From Drosophila miranda (taxonomy: Eukaryota > Arthropoda > Insecta > Diptera > Drosophilidae): DNA of 64,000 nucleotides. The notes beneath the pieces are model-generated. The model had not been told where the DNA came from, ran no database searches, and was given only the letters and a program-made list of their open reading frames with translations. This document shows positions 52,324 through 62,691 of the stretch, piece by piece. The translations under genes and the position numbers were made by a program. The stretch covers positions 4,510,001 through 4,574,000 of the forward strand of contig NC_046673.1 in NCBI RefSeq assembly GCF_003369915.1, in the 5' to 3' direction. Numbering within the stretch: the stretch's first letter is position 1; each line of letters begins with the position of its first letter.

Positions 52324-52791
52324 ATGGATTCTGCCAATATTGCCAAAATAAATGAGTACATTCCAGTCATGTAAGAAAATTTCTTTATATATGCCAAATA
52401 AATATTACAACAATTATTTCGAATTACAGTTATGCATCTTAGAAAAAAAAAGGAACTAGATCATCAAATGGACCCAATTTTAAATAAAATCTTCCGAAAC
52501 ATAGCGGAAATGTTGGCTCTATAAAGGCAAATGTTCGTGGAGCGATCCTCAAATCAAAAAAAGCTCCATTGTCTCTAACGAGGTCGCACGACAGTGCTCT
52601 TGTGTATTATAATATATGTAATAAACATTGATTATTCTTTAACTGCGGTAATTAAAGAAAGATTTGCTTTGAAAGACGGCGATTTTGACCGGTTTACTCA
52701 AAAAATTTTCCAATACGCCCAAGACAGAATGTCAACGGGGCAGAAGCAAATAAAACTTTTAATTAAATTAAATAATAAATTTATTATATAA
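52324..52791 (+). pseudogene. Decayed unclassified coding region, array unit 3
   Basis: Copy of 37009-37471; a 4-bp difference near 52615 and other changes shorten the open stretch. Confidence 0.4.
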
Positions 52792-52825
52792 TAATCTGTG
52801 TACTATAAATATTAAACAAATATTT

Positions 52826-53182
52826 GGTTATAAATTAGTGGACTGTATTATTTTAACATAGGTTTTATTTAATCTATCTAATGATTATGTTGTCGTATTA
52901 CAAAGAGCGGCGGTACAGCGATATGCGTGCGGTTGGTTGCGGCTAGAATTTTGTATTAAAATCAACTCCACGAAAAGAAGTCGAGCAAAGAGGAATTGAA
53001 AGATCATGCGATGCGACGGTCCAATGCAAAACGGTCCACATCGATGTATGCGTGTGCAGCTGAAGGTTTGGGTTATGTGAGAACGTTACAGTTAGGTTTT
53101 GCGCACAAGCAATAGCAGCACAATTCTGCGCGTAAAAATAGGTGCTTAAGTGGGAAAATACAATGATGAGCACATGAATAGG
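52826..53182 (-). repeat. Inverted, diverged BEL-1-family LTR, unit 3
   Basis: Same as 37506-37862. Confidence 0.82.
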
Positions 53183-53239
53183 GAAAGTTATAATTTAAAT
53201 GAATAATGAACTAAAGTTAAGCGGCCAATTTCTCAACAA

Positions 53240-53570
53240 TATTATTTAAAAAATATATTATTGAATTTTCAATATTACTTTGGGCTTGCAAATCTTTGCG
53301 ACATTTTATGGAGCGACGAAACAAAAATAAATTTAGTTCGGGAATGCTTGTGAGAGCAATGTACGACACCCTAAAGGAAATGGATTTGTTCCAAGTTTCA
53401 CCGAAAAAACTGTCAAACATGATGGTGGCAATATATGTAATTATATGGGACTGCTCCTCCGGTACGGCGTAGGTCCACATGCCAGACAACGAACAGAACG
53501 AACGCTGAGGAAGGAAAATTTCTTATTGGAGCGAGATAACGACCCAACTAAAACACGTGGGGAGGTTTAA
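53240..53570 (+). pseudogene. Tc1/mariner transposase remnant, unit 3
   Basis: Copy of 37920-38250 with a T insertion near 53520. Confidence 0.6.
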
Positions 53571-53974
53571 TAAAGAAATTGACTAAGTTTTTATTTTTAG
53601 AAAGCAAAAATTATGGGTTGCTTTCGCCTTCTCTATCGCTCTCTCAATCTGTCATCCAACAATCGTCGACATTGAAGCGCATTAAACAATTATATCACAA
53701 AATAACAAAATTTCTGTCGTTTAAAAGAAAATCATTTGGAACCACGGTTAATTTTTTCTTTTTTGCACAAGCAGCAGAAACGGTGCTCGCTTCGTCTACT
53801 TTTCGTTCTGCTTGCGTTTATTGCTAGCGTTCCTCTTTGCGGTCTTCTTCCCGCTTGAAACGTTTATAAAGCGGGTGCCGATATGAATGCGAGAAACAAC
53901 GGCAATTGGCAGTGGACTGTGCTTTGACGTTGAGCTTGTCGTGACGCTAAAGAAGATAATTCTCTCTGAGATCA

Positions 53975-54023
53975 CAGTGTGACCGCGAATTAATTGATAA
54001 AGTAAAAGATAAAATATACCGAA
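53975..54023 (-). promoter_or_regulatory. Core-promoter Motif 1 plus Motif 6, unit 3
   Basis: Both motifs retained (53975-53985, 54012-54023), although the spacer between them is changed and shortened. Confidence 0.45.
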
Positions 54024-54390
54024 ACATACCGTCCCATTTTAAAAATATAGCGATGACAATAACATTTTTTTCTTAATCAAAACCACTAGCACTAACCATA
54101 CAGTATATAGATGTGCCAGTTCATACCACGAAAGCGTCACACACTGGCTAGCGCGTTGAGTACCCCAGAGTACTGACGCGTCATCATGAGAGAGAACGCA
54201 GAGAGAACATCTTTGCATGTGTTAGTACACACGCAATATGTTTCGACAAAAATATGTGATTGTATGCTTTTTTCAAATTTTTGGAACTCTCTCAGGTCTG
54301 GTTCTGTTTTGCCTCCAGCATGTTTTAGTGTATGGGTGCACATGCATTCTCACGTACTTTGCGTGTGTGTGTTTAGTATTGCTGGCCGCT

Positions 54391-57011
54391 CCCTGTAGAA
54401 CCAAAGGGGTCAATTGACCCCTCTCGAACTAGTTCTGCGCTGTTTACCGCGCAACTAGCTACGCAACTAGTTACGCGGGAAGCGAACACGGACCAGGTCT
54501 TCGTCGACTACAATGTACTAGTTCTGCAACTAGTTACGCGGGAAGCGAACGCGGACCAGGTCTTCGTCGACTACAATGTACTAGTTCTGCAACTAGTTAC
54601 GCGGGAAGCGAACGCGGACCAGTCGAAAAAGAACCGAAAAACGAAGCCGCCTTCGTTTTGTTTTCGAAGTCGGCAAATAACCGCAATTCCGTGGAGTTAC
54701 AGTGCCCACTCAGCTAGTTTTTACCGAGCCACGCCATGCAATAAACACCGAAATTGTAAGTTAATCGTGATATTTTACTGTAGTTGCGCTCGTGGAATGA
54801 AAGAGACAAGAATTTACACAAACAAAATGCATTTGTTTTCCTCGTTTGCTTTATGCGTTGATTTTGTTCACTTCTGTACAAGATCTAATCGCTGGAAGAG
54901 TCTTTTGTGTGAACATTTGTTAAAAAAGTGAGAAAAGAAATGAATAAATTATAACTATAACAAGAAATGAATAAATTAACAAAATAAATCAAATTAATAT
55001 AAACAGGTACGTGCAAATATATACATATTATATATTTCAAATAAAATGATGAGCAATAGGCATTTGCGTAGACTCCGTAAGAGTGAAAGGGAAGCTGACC
55101 TTGCAAAGTTAGCGTTGTGCAGGGAAGAAAAAGAGGCAGAAAAAGTGGCAGAAAACGTGACAGGAAAAGTGGCAGAAAACGTGGAAGAAAAAGAAATTCT
55201 GATAGAAGAGGAGGAATTCATCATGGTTTAAGAATCCCAAAACTCAGCCAAATGAATAGTCATTAAATGACAAACTTAGGCAGTGGTTTATGAAGCATAG
55301 GCCAACGCGTGAATGTACACTTGATTTAGTAAGTATTTTGAAAGGGGAAAATATATGTAGATGTTTGTCCGTTTTATAAATCAAAACGCCAGCACAGAGG
55401 TGATATTCAGTTAGTTGGTGGCGGATCTTATCTTCACATAGGCCTAGCCTGGCAGCTGGAACGACATTTTCAGAATATAGATATAATGGAAGAACTCAAT
55501 ATTGATATAAATGTTGACGGACTTCCATTATTTAGAAGTTCAAGGGCACAGCTATGGCCAATATTAGTTAGAGTTAACAATTATCCAAATGTTCCAGTAT
55601 TTCCAGTCGGTATATTTTTAGGGAAAAGTAAGCCCCATAGCTGTGAAGAGTTTTTAGCAAAATTTTGTCTAGAATTTAAAGCGTTAAGGAATGGCAGGCT
55701 CACCATTTGTGGCAGAGATATAAATATAGTTATTAGGGCAGTAGTTTGCGATGCTCCAGCAAGAGCGTTTATTAGCGGCACGCCAGGACACACATCCTAA
55801 GATAGTGGGTAGTAAGTGTTATTTTAATAATTTTTTTTTGTCAGTAAAGGAACCAGATAATTTTTTTTTTATTAACGGAAATATTCCAATTATGGTGAAA
55901 GGGTTTACTGAAGAAGAGGGAGGGGCAATTATAGGGCAAAGGCTTTCAAATATTAGGAGCTCCTATGAGGAACCTATAACATCAATCAATTAAAAGATTA
56001 ATAGAAAAATATTTTTATAATCAAATTAATTAACAACATTGTTTTTAGATCAATTGAAAGCAGTGGTCCAAATTTTAGCGGATCAAACTGTTTTAATAAA
56101 GCAGCTGGTAAGGGGGAATTGAATCCCATTCGGGGACAGTTCCCAATAAAACGTGAGGAAGAGCTTATAGAACTGGAAGAAAAAAATTAAATTAAATAGG
56201 GACATTTATGTAAGTAAATCAAAACTCTAAATTTTATGACTTTTTTCTCTGTCTTATCTTTATATTTTAATGTTTCACTTACAGATAACCGAAATGAAAT
56301 CAATTCTCCAGCCAGCTGGCGTTTTGAGCGGCTTGAACTTTATTTTGAGTGAGGACATTGTTCTGGCATATAACGTCGATGGGGTCCAAGGGAAGAAGGC
56401 CCTTAGGACCCACAAAGAATTTTTTGCAGCTTTGCTAGGTAAAATACCATTTACACTTCTAGAGATTTAAAAATTTTTCATATAAATTAAAATAAATATT
56501 AATTACAGAATGTATTCCGCCTGGCGATGAGCCCCCCGAAAACACTGTACGGAAGGCAATGCAAAGGATGAAGAAAAGGGTGTTTAAAAAGAAGTGTCTT
56601 GCCAAAAACCAGGAGTAGGCTAAGCATCATATAATTAAAAATTATTCGTTATATTGAAAGACATTGTGTTTTTATTTTTGTATTATTCCAGACTGCCAGA
56701 TTGACTACTACCAGTAGTCAGTTCGGAACTAGTTACTGGTAACTAGGTCAGAGCTAGCTACAGGTAATCGAAGGGTAGTCAAGTGGGGAACTAGTTGCTG
56801 GCTTTCTACTCGTAACTAGTTCGGAACTACCTCCTGAGCTACGGGTAATCGAAGGGTAATCGAGCGGGAACCAGGGGTGGTTCCGCCCTAGGACATGCAT
56901 GTGTTAAATTCTCCGCTGAAATACATTGCGGGTAATCGATCTGGAACCAGGGAGGTGATAATGGTAGCTAGTGCGGCACCAGTGCGGAACTAGTTGCCTG
57001 GTACTAGAGGG
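54391..57011 (+). mobile_element. Internally deleted Tnp2-like DNA transposon, unit 3
   Basis: Same ends; about 90 bp shorter because most of the 130-bp internal duplication is absent. Has an extra 15-bp repeat in the first exon (EKVAENVTGKVAEN). Confidence 0.7.
55046..56470 (+). pseudogene. Tnp2-like transposase remnant, unit 3
   Basis: Copy of 39837-41248 with FPVGIF for FAVGIF and the 15-bp first-exon duplication. Confidence 0.6.
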
Positions 57012-57052
57012 CTAGAACTGAAATTTGTGTTTGGTTCTTGTTTTGGGTCTTT

Positions 57053-57419
57053 TGATGAACTGACCTACCGCCACAAAATAAATGAAGAATGGGCAGGGGT
57101 GGGGGTATGGTACACTAGGGCGCGGGATATAAAATAAAAGCTGTTATTTGTTTTATTTATACCACAAAATATAAAATATTACAATAATATAATTACACAT
57201 TTATTTCCTTTGAGCAGGTTGATTATGAATTATAAAAATTATGTAAACGCCGTCGGTTCTCGACTTTTTTGTTTATTATAACTAAAACAATGATGTATCT
57301 AAATATACAATATAAGAAAAAATATGTATGTATGTATATGTATACTAAAATAAATATGCATAAATATAATTGGAATTGGTTTTACATATATGTATTTCAA
57401 ATAAATTGCTTTCCGACGG
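57053..57419. other. Flank between array and P-superfamily remnant
   Basis: AT-rich DNA with TATG-type simple repeats at about 57325-57345. No coding similarity. The first bases are the original right flank of the array breakpoint. Confidence 0.5.
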
Positions 57420-57503
57420 GAATGTGGAAAGAAAAAATTTAGATGCGAGTCGCACCTTGAATACTCTCATGGATAATTATTCTAATATAAAATCTGTGTT
57501 TTC

Positions 57504-58495
57504 ATGAAAAGAGGCCTGTTTGAAAACTGGAAATACGTTTTAAGCTATACTGAAACTTCAAACGGTATAAAACACGAAGCCCGTTTAACTAAAGTGACAG
57601 CTAATATTGAACAAGCACAAGCCTTAGGGCTTAATGTACGAGCAGCTATTTGTGACCAGGGCTCAAATAATAGAGCTGTTTTCAGAAGACTGGGAGTCGA
57701 CCCCAGCTTTAAAGTTCAAGATAAAGAAATATTTGCGATTTACGATGTTCCACATTTGATTGAATTGCTCAGGAACATTGTCCGAAATAGAAATCTTTAT
57801 ACCCCTGGTGGCGTTGTTTCATGGAAAATAGTCGAAGAACTGTATGAAATCGATTCCAGAAATTTAACGCGACTCTGCCCGAAATGAACAACAAAGCATA
57901 TATATCCAAATAGCTTTGAAAAAATGAAGGTCAAATATGCCACTCAAGTGTTTAGCCATAGTGTGGCCGCTGCTCTTCGAACAATGATTAGTTCTGGAGG
58001 CTTCTTAAAGTGCAAAGAAAATGCAGAAGCGACGGCTACATTTATTGAACAAATGAATAGATTATTCGACTGTCTAAATAGTTATGTCCTCTACGATAAA
58101 AACCCATTTAGGAGTGCACTGCAAGACAAAAATCTTGTCAATGAGACCCTGTCGGATAAGCGAAAATATTTTGAAGAATTTAAATATCCACAGAAAGTCT
58201 ACTGCATAAAGGGTATGATTTTAACAATCAACTCCATACTTTCATTGGCCCAAAATGTTTGGAGTCAAAGTGCTGAAGTTTTTTATATTGCTACATCCAA
58301 ATTAAACCAAGACCCATTAGAAAATTTATTTTATTTAATCAGATCTCGCGGTGTTACCAACAATAATCCAACTATGTATGAATTTAATGTAATTATTAGT
58401 AAAATGCTTTCTATGAAAGTTCTAACTTCCACTACAATATCTGGGAACTGTTCGCCCAATGAAGATACTAAGTTAATTAACATTATAAAAGATAA
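57504..58495 (+). pseudogene. P-superfamily (THAP9-like) transposase remnant
   Basis: One reading frame from 57504 broken by a single TGA at 57885-57887 and ended by the gypsy-2B LTR. Motifs of P-type transposases: AAICDQGSNNRAVFRRLG (catalytic-type Asp), FAIYDVPHLIELLRN, FEKMKVKYATQVFSHSVA and SKLNQDPLENLFYLIRSRG (acidic motif). The THAP DNA-binding domain and N-terminus are absent. The nearest Drosophila relatives would be P, PROTOP/1360 or domesticated P copies; I cannot tell which. Confidence 0.78.
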
Positions 58496-58756
58496 TGTAA
58501 CGGACCTGCTTCTTGGTTCGCTTGAGTTTGCTGGGCTCGCTCAGCGGTCGGCCGATTCGTCGCAACGTATTTTTATTGTTGCCCCCAACGACAAATGATA
58601 AGACCTTCCTTTTTTATACCCGATACTCAAAATGAGTATTGGGGTATATTAGATTTGTGGTAAAAGTGGATGTGTGTAACGTCCAGAAGGAATCGTTTCC
58701 GACCCCATAAGGTATATATATTCTTGATCAGCATCAATAGCCGAGTCGATTGAGCC

Positions 58757-58834
58757 CTGTCTGTCTGTCCGTCTGTTCGTCCGTCCGTCCGTCCGTCCGT
58801 CCGTCCGTCCGTCCGTCCGTCCGTCCGTCCGTCC
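58757..58834 (+). repeat. CCGT microsatellite in DINE-1
   Basis: CTGT units followed by about 13 CCGT units, at the usual microsatellite position of DINE-1; absent from the copy at 893-1632. Confidence 0.95.
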
Positions 58835-59715
58835 CCTTCAGCGCCTAGTGCTCAAAGACTATAAGAGCTAGAGCAACGATGTTTTGGATCCAGATTTCTG
58901 TGATATGTCACTGCTACAAAAATATTTCAAAACTTCGCCCCGCCCACTTCCGCCCCCACAAAGGACGAAAATCTGTGGCATCCACATTTTTAAAGATACG
59001 ATAAAACCAAAAACGCAGAATCGTAGAGGATGACTATATGTTCTAGAGTGTAAGATCTCAACCAGATCGTATAATTATTATAGCCAGAATCAAGAAAACA
59101 ATGTCATTCTTTCTCGCTCTGTCTCTCTCTAACACACAGGTTTCATGGTCGGTTTTGTCAATTGCAAAATATGAGTTCACGGATCTCAGAACCTATAAGA
59201 GCCAGAGCAACCAAATTTGGTATCCACACTCCTGTGATATCCGACCTTGACCGTTTCCAGTCCAAATTTCGAAACACCCCCTTCCGCCCCCGCAAAGGAC
59301 GAAAGTCTGGGGCATCCACAAATCTCAGAGACTATTAAGGCTACAGTAACCAAATTTGGTATCCGCACTTCTGTTAGATCTCACTATAAAACTTATATCT
59401 CAGAATTTCGCCCCACCCTTTTCCGCCCCCACAAAGGACGAAAATCTGTTGCATCCACAATATTGCACATTCGAGAAAACTAAAAACGCAGAATCATAGA
59501 TAATGACCATATCTATCAGATTGCTGAATCTGGATCAGATCAGATCATTTTTATAGCCAAAAGGAACAAATCAATTTGCACTGGCTACGCAGCGCCCGAC
59601 GTCACGCTCAGACTGATTTTCTGTCTCTCTCGCACGCACTCTTTGTCGAGTCGTACAATATTAGCGGCGTCTGCCGGAGGAGAGCCATACTGACTTAGTA
59701 TCGGGTATAACTGTA

Positions 59716-59739
59716 GAGTTGCGGTCTCCGCAGCAACTC
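59716..59739 (+). other. DINE-1 3'-terminal hairpin
   Basis: Imperfect stem GAGTTGC/GCAACTC with inner GG/CC pairs, 16 bp before the element end, the Helitron 3' hairpin position. Confidence 0.75.
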
Positions 59740-60905
59740 ACAACGTTCCCCCTCGTTTTTAATCGAATTTCTCTTTATTCGTTATTATATTAGGACTTAG
59801 GGCTAGATGCTACAATTCAGCTTATCTATGGATCTCCACCACGCGTGGGCTCTCGTCGGGTGTGGCAGCGTTGAGGCTAATGATTGGGGCAGTTTGACCT
59901 CCGCTATTGCTTTGGCCCGCCATGCAAATCCGCACTCTACGTCTCGCACTCCCCTCTTAGCTTCCGCCGGCAACTGTGGATCACCTCTTAACTTAGACTC
60001 ACTCTGGGGGCAGGCGGGGCCTGTCTTCCTGTTGCTATTCACTTCACTGCACTTCTTCGAACCGTACCGGGTATCACTCTTACGTTTCGGCGGGGTTTCA
60101 ACGTGCGCGCGCGATCACTTCTCCACGGAAAAAGAGCCCCGCTTCGTTGCCGCAGCCTCCTTTTATAGCCCCTTGACGGGCCCCGGCTCGGCGTTGGTAG
60201 TTTTCCATCGCCGTCTCCTGGTTTCCACGGCCTTCGTAACGGGGCCTGGCCGGTGGCGTGATCCCATGCCCATATTTGGTCATGCGTCGGATCGCTGCCG
60301 GCCCGATCCCGCCGTCTCCTCTGCCTCTCGCGTTTCGCTCGCTCCGAGAGCGGGACACTTCTCCTCTCGGGGCCCTTGGCCTCTTCGCCGCATCCGGATA
60401 TCCGTGGGTATCTGGGCTGACCTTCGCCTTATCCAGCCAGCCATCAGCCTTTATCCGACCGTCCCACCGCCTTTATCCGGCTATGCTTTGGTCGAATTCG
60501 GCCTGTGGGAACCGCGGTTCCTCACACCCCCCTCTTTCTTCCTGCAGCGGAATACTCCCGTTTTCCGCGACCTTGCGACGGAGTGTGCTTTCCCCATTCA
60601 AACGGCCCCATTTTACGCGCGCTCCTTACTGCATCTGGGATCACGGGCGCCCTGGCGCCCTCTGGCGCCTTTGCTCGGGCGGCGCTGCCAGCCCTTGCAA
60701 TATTCTGGCTGGGGCCGAATCCCCGCCTATCGATAAGGTGTAGGGGCGTTTAGGCGATCCACTCGATATCTCTCCCCAGTAAGTATTCCACTTTTCTCTT
60801 TTTCGCCTTCTCTTTATTCATTTTCTTCCCGCGTGTTTCGCCCTTGTTTTTTCCTTTTTTTTTTTTTTCTCTTTTGCTCTTTTTTTCCTTTCCCCTTTTT
60901 TTCCC

Positions 60906-62637
60906 TTACTTTTGTTCGCGGAACACCTCCGTGCGTGTGGCCGACATCGCAATGCGGTACCGGGTACCCCGCTCGCTCACCAGCTTCTTCACCCTCCTAC
61001 CCACGAGGCGAATCTGGGTCTGCGCCCGGACCACCGCCGCCGGCCACTCCTCCCGCGGGATCGCCGTCCAGTGGACCGTGGCTGCCGGTGCCGAGCTCTG
61101 CCGTTGCAGGGCCGGTCGCTTCGGTCCTGCACAGGGCTCCGGGCAGGAGGCCTGCCGCTTCAGAGCCGGGCGCTCGGCCGCCGTCGACCTCTCCGGTGCG
61201 GGCCACACCCACGGTCCGCGCTCCCACGCCTCGAGTTCCACCTCCGTCGGTGCTGTCGCCGCCGTCGCTGCTGCCTCGGCCGTTGCTGTCTGGGCCGCCG
61301 TCGCCGTTTCCGCGGCCCGCGTCTCTGCTTCTGCCGCTGCCTCGGCCGTCGCCGTCTGGGCCGCCGTCGCCGTCGCCGTTTCCGCGGTCTGCGTCCCTGC
61401 TGCCGCCGTCGCCGCCTCTGCCGCTGCCTCGGTCGTCCGCGTCGCCGCCTCCGCCGTCGCCGTGTCTGCCGCCTCCGCCGTCGCCGTGTCTGCCGCTGCT
61501 TCGGCTGTCGCCGTCTGGACCGCCGTCGCCATTTCCGCGGCCTGCGTCTCTGCTGTCACCTTCGCCGCTTCTGCAGTCCGCGTCGCTGCCTCCGCCGTCG
61601 CCATTGCTGCCGCTGAGGTCGTGGGGGCGGGTCCGGTGTCCCTCCTCCGCGGGTCCCTGTTGTTGCTGCCGCGTGGACTCTCCTCCCACACCCGGGCGCC
61701 GGCCTCTGGCTGGGCTTCGCTCGGGGCGGGCCCCGAGGCCCACGTGATGTGCAGGGTCTGGTGGTGCCACACCATCCCCTGGCGCACGGCGGTCCGCACC
61801 TCCTGCGATACATACGGTCCCATTATGGCCGCCTCCGGTCCCCTCCACTGTGGTTGCTGCTGCCACTGCTCCTGCCCCTGCTGCTGGTGATGCGGCTGCT
61901 GGTGCTGCTGTTGCTGCTGGTGCTGGTGCTCCTGGTGCTGCTGCTGCTGGTGCTGCTCCTCCTCGGCCTGCGGCTGCCGCCTCTCGGGGCCCTCGTCATC
62001 TTTGGCCGGTGGCGTAGGTTGCCACAGCTCGCCCTCCTCCTCCTCGGCCTGCTGCAGCCGCCGCTGCCACTCGGCCTCGGGGTTCGTAGCCTGCTTGCCC
62101 GTGGCCTGGGGCGGCGTTCCCTCGGTCTCCGCCTCGTCGGTCCGGGGCTGCATCGGCGGCAGCACCACCCGGAATGGTGGGGGTGGCGGCGCCTCGTCGC
62201 TCTCTTGGCAGTGCTCCTCCGTACTGGCGGCTCTTTCCGCCTGTCGCCGCCGCGCCTCCATCCGCTCGTCCCTCCGCCCCTTGCTGCCGTCTCCATCTGG
62301 CCTTCTCCTGAGCGGTTGGCGCGCGCGGGCCGTCGGTGCATATGACCTCGTCGTCGCCCTCCTCGGCGCCATCATCCGATGACACCGTCGGCGACACCGA
62401 GTCGTGCCCCGATGGCGCCGGTGACACCAACGGCGAGGCCAGCAGTTGAAGGAACTGGGAGCCATCGCACCAATCCTCCTCGTCGCTACGCGAGAGCAGA
62501 GACGCCCGTCGCTGACGAGAAGTACCGGCGCGATAGCCCCCTTCTCCCACGATCGCCTGTTGCTCCTCCAGGAAGGCCCTCATATCATCCATCTTCTTCC
62601 TGCCATCCTCGTGGTTGAGCCCGCGTTTCATCTCCAT
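60906..62637 (-). pseudogene. gypsy-2 ORF3, low-complexity protein (copy B)
   Basis: Cleaner copy of the ORF at 13085-15113. A 519-codon stretch (62465-60906) runs from Arg/Glu-rich (DERMEARRRQAERAAS) through the Gln/His tract (61858-61975), the WHHQTLHITW block and the Ala/Thr/Glu repeats (about 61250-61620) to the basic C-terminus. The N-terminal part (first ATG about 62637, KRGLNHEDGRKKMDDM, acidic SSDDGAEEGDD) is in another frame; the frames part at about 62280, where copy B lacks about 147 bp present in copy A (14614-14757). No membrane segment. Confidence 0.65.
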
Positions 62638-62691
62638 TTTTTTATTCTTGCTACTTTTTCTTGCGTTCTTTCTGGTGATAATTACCTTCAA

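Larger units (their letters stand above)
36908..57052 (+). repeat. Three-copy tandem array of about 4.9 kb units
   Basis: Units: 36908-41829, 41830-52222 (with a 5.5 kb LINE inside) and 52223-57052, direct orientation. Every unit starts AAGGTAAAAACCGAAAC, which is BEL-2 LTR sequence, and ends with TTTTGGGTCTTT. The array ends at 57052 with GGGTCTTTTGATGAAC, the original flank. LTR, junction and flank share TTT, a microhomology breakpoint. Units 1 and 2 are nearly identical; unit 3 is more diverged and has small deletions. After removing the LINE and one TSD, unit 2 is about 4.89 kb. Confidence 0.92.
58614..59755 (+). mobile_element. Complete DINE-1/INE-1-type Helitron
   Basis: Begins TATACCCGATACTCAAAATG and has the inverted match AGTATCGGGTATA at 59697-59709, followed by a hairpin (GAGTTGCGG...CCGCAGCAACTC, 59716-59739) and CGTTCCCCCTCG, next to T-rich LTR sequence. 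No target duplication, as expected for Helitrons. Includes a CCGT microsatellite and repeated CACAAAGGACGAAAATCTG modules. Confidence 0.88.
58496..60526 (-). repeat. gypsy-2B 3' LTR with DINE-1 insertion
   Basis: Matches 11824-12709; about 889 bp once DINE-1 is removed. Left part 58496-58613, right part 59756-60526. Confidence 0.88.

Noticed and set aside
58757..58834. CCGT repeat or 33-bp repeat as a CRISPR array
   Set aside because: No repeat-spacer alternation; these are simple tandem repeats in eukaryotic transposons.
60833..61890. Long plus-strand ORFs (304-348 codons)
   Set aside because: Antisense shadows of ORF3 in gypsy-2 copy B.
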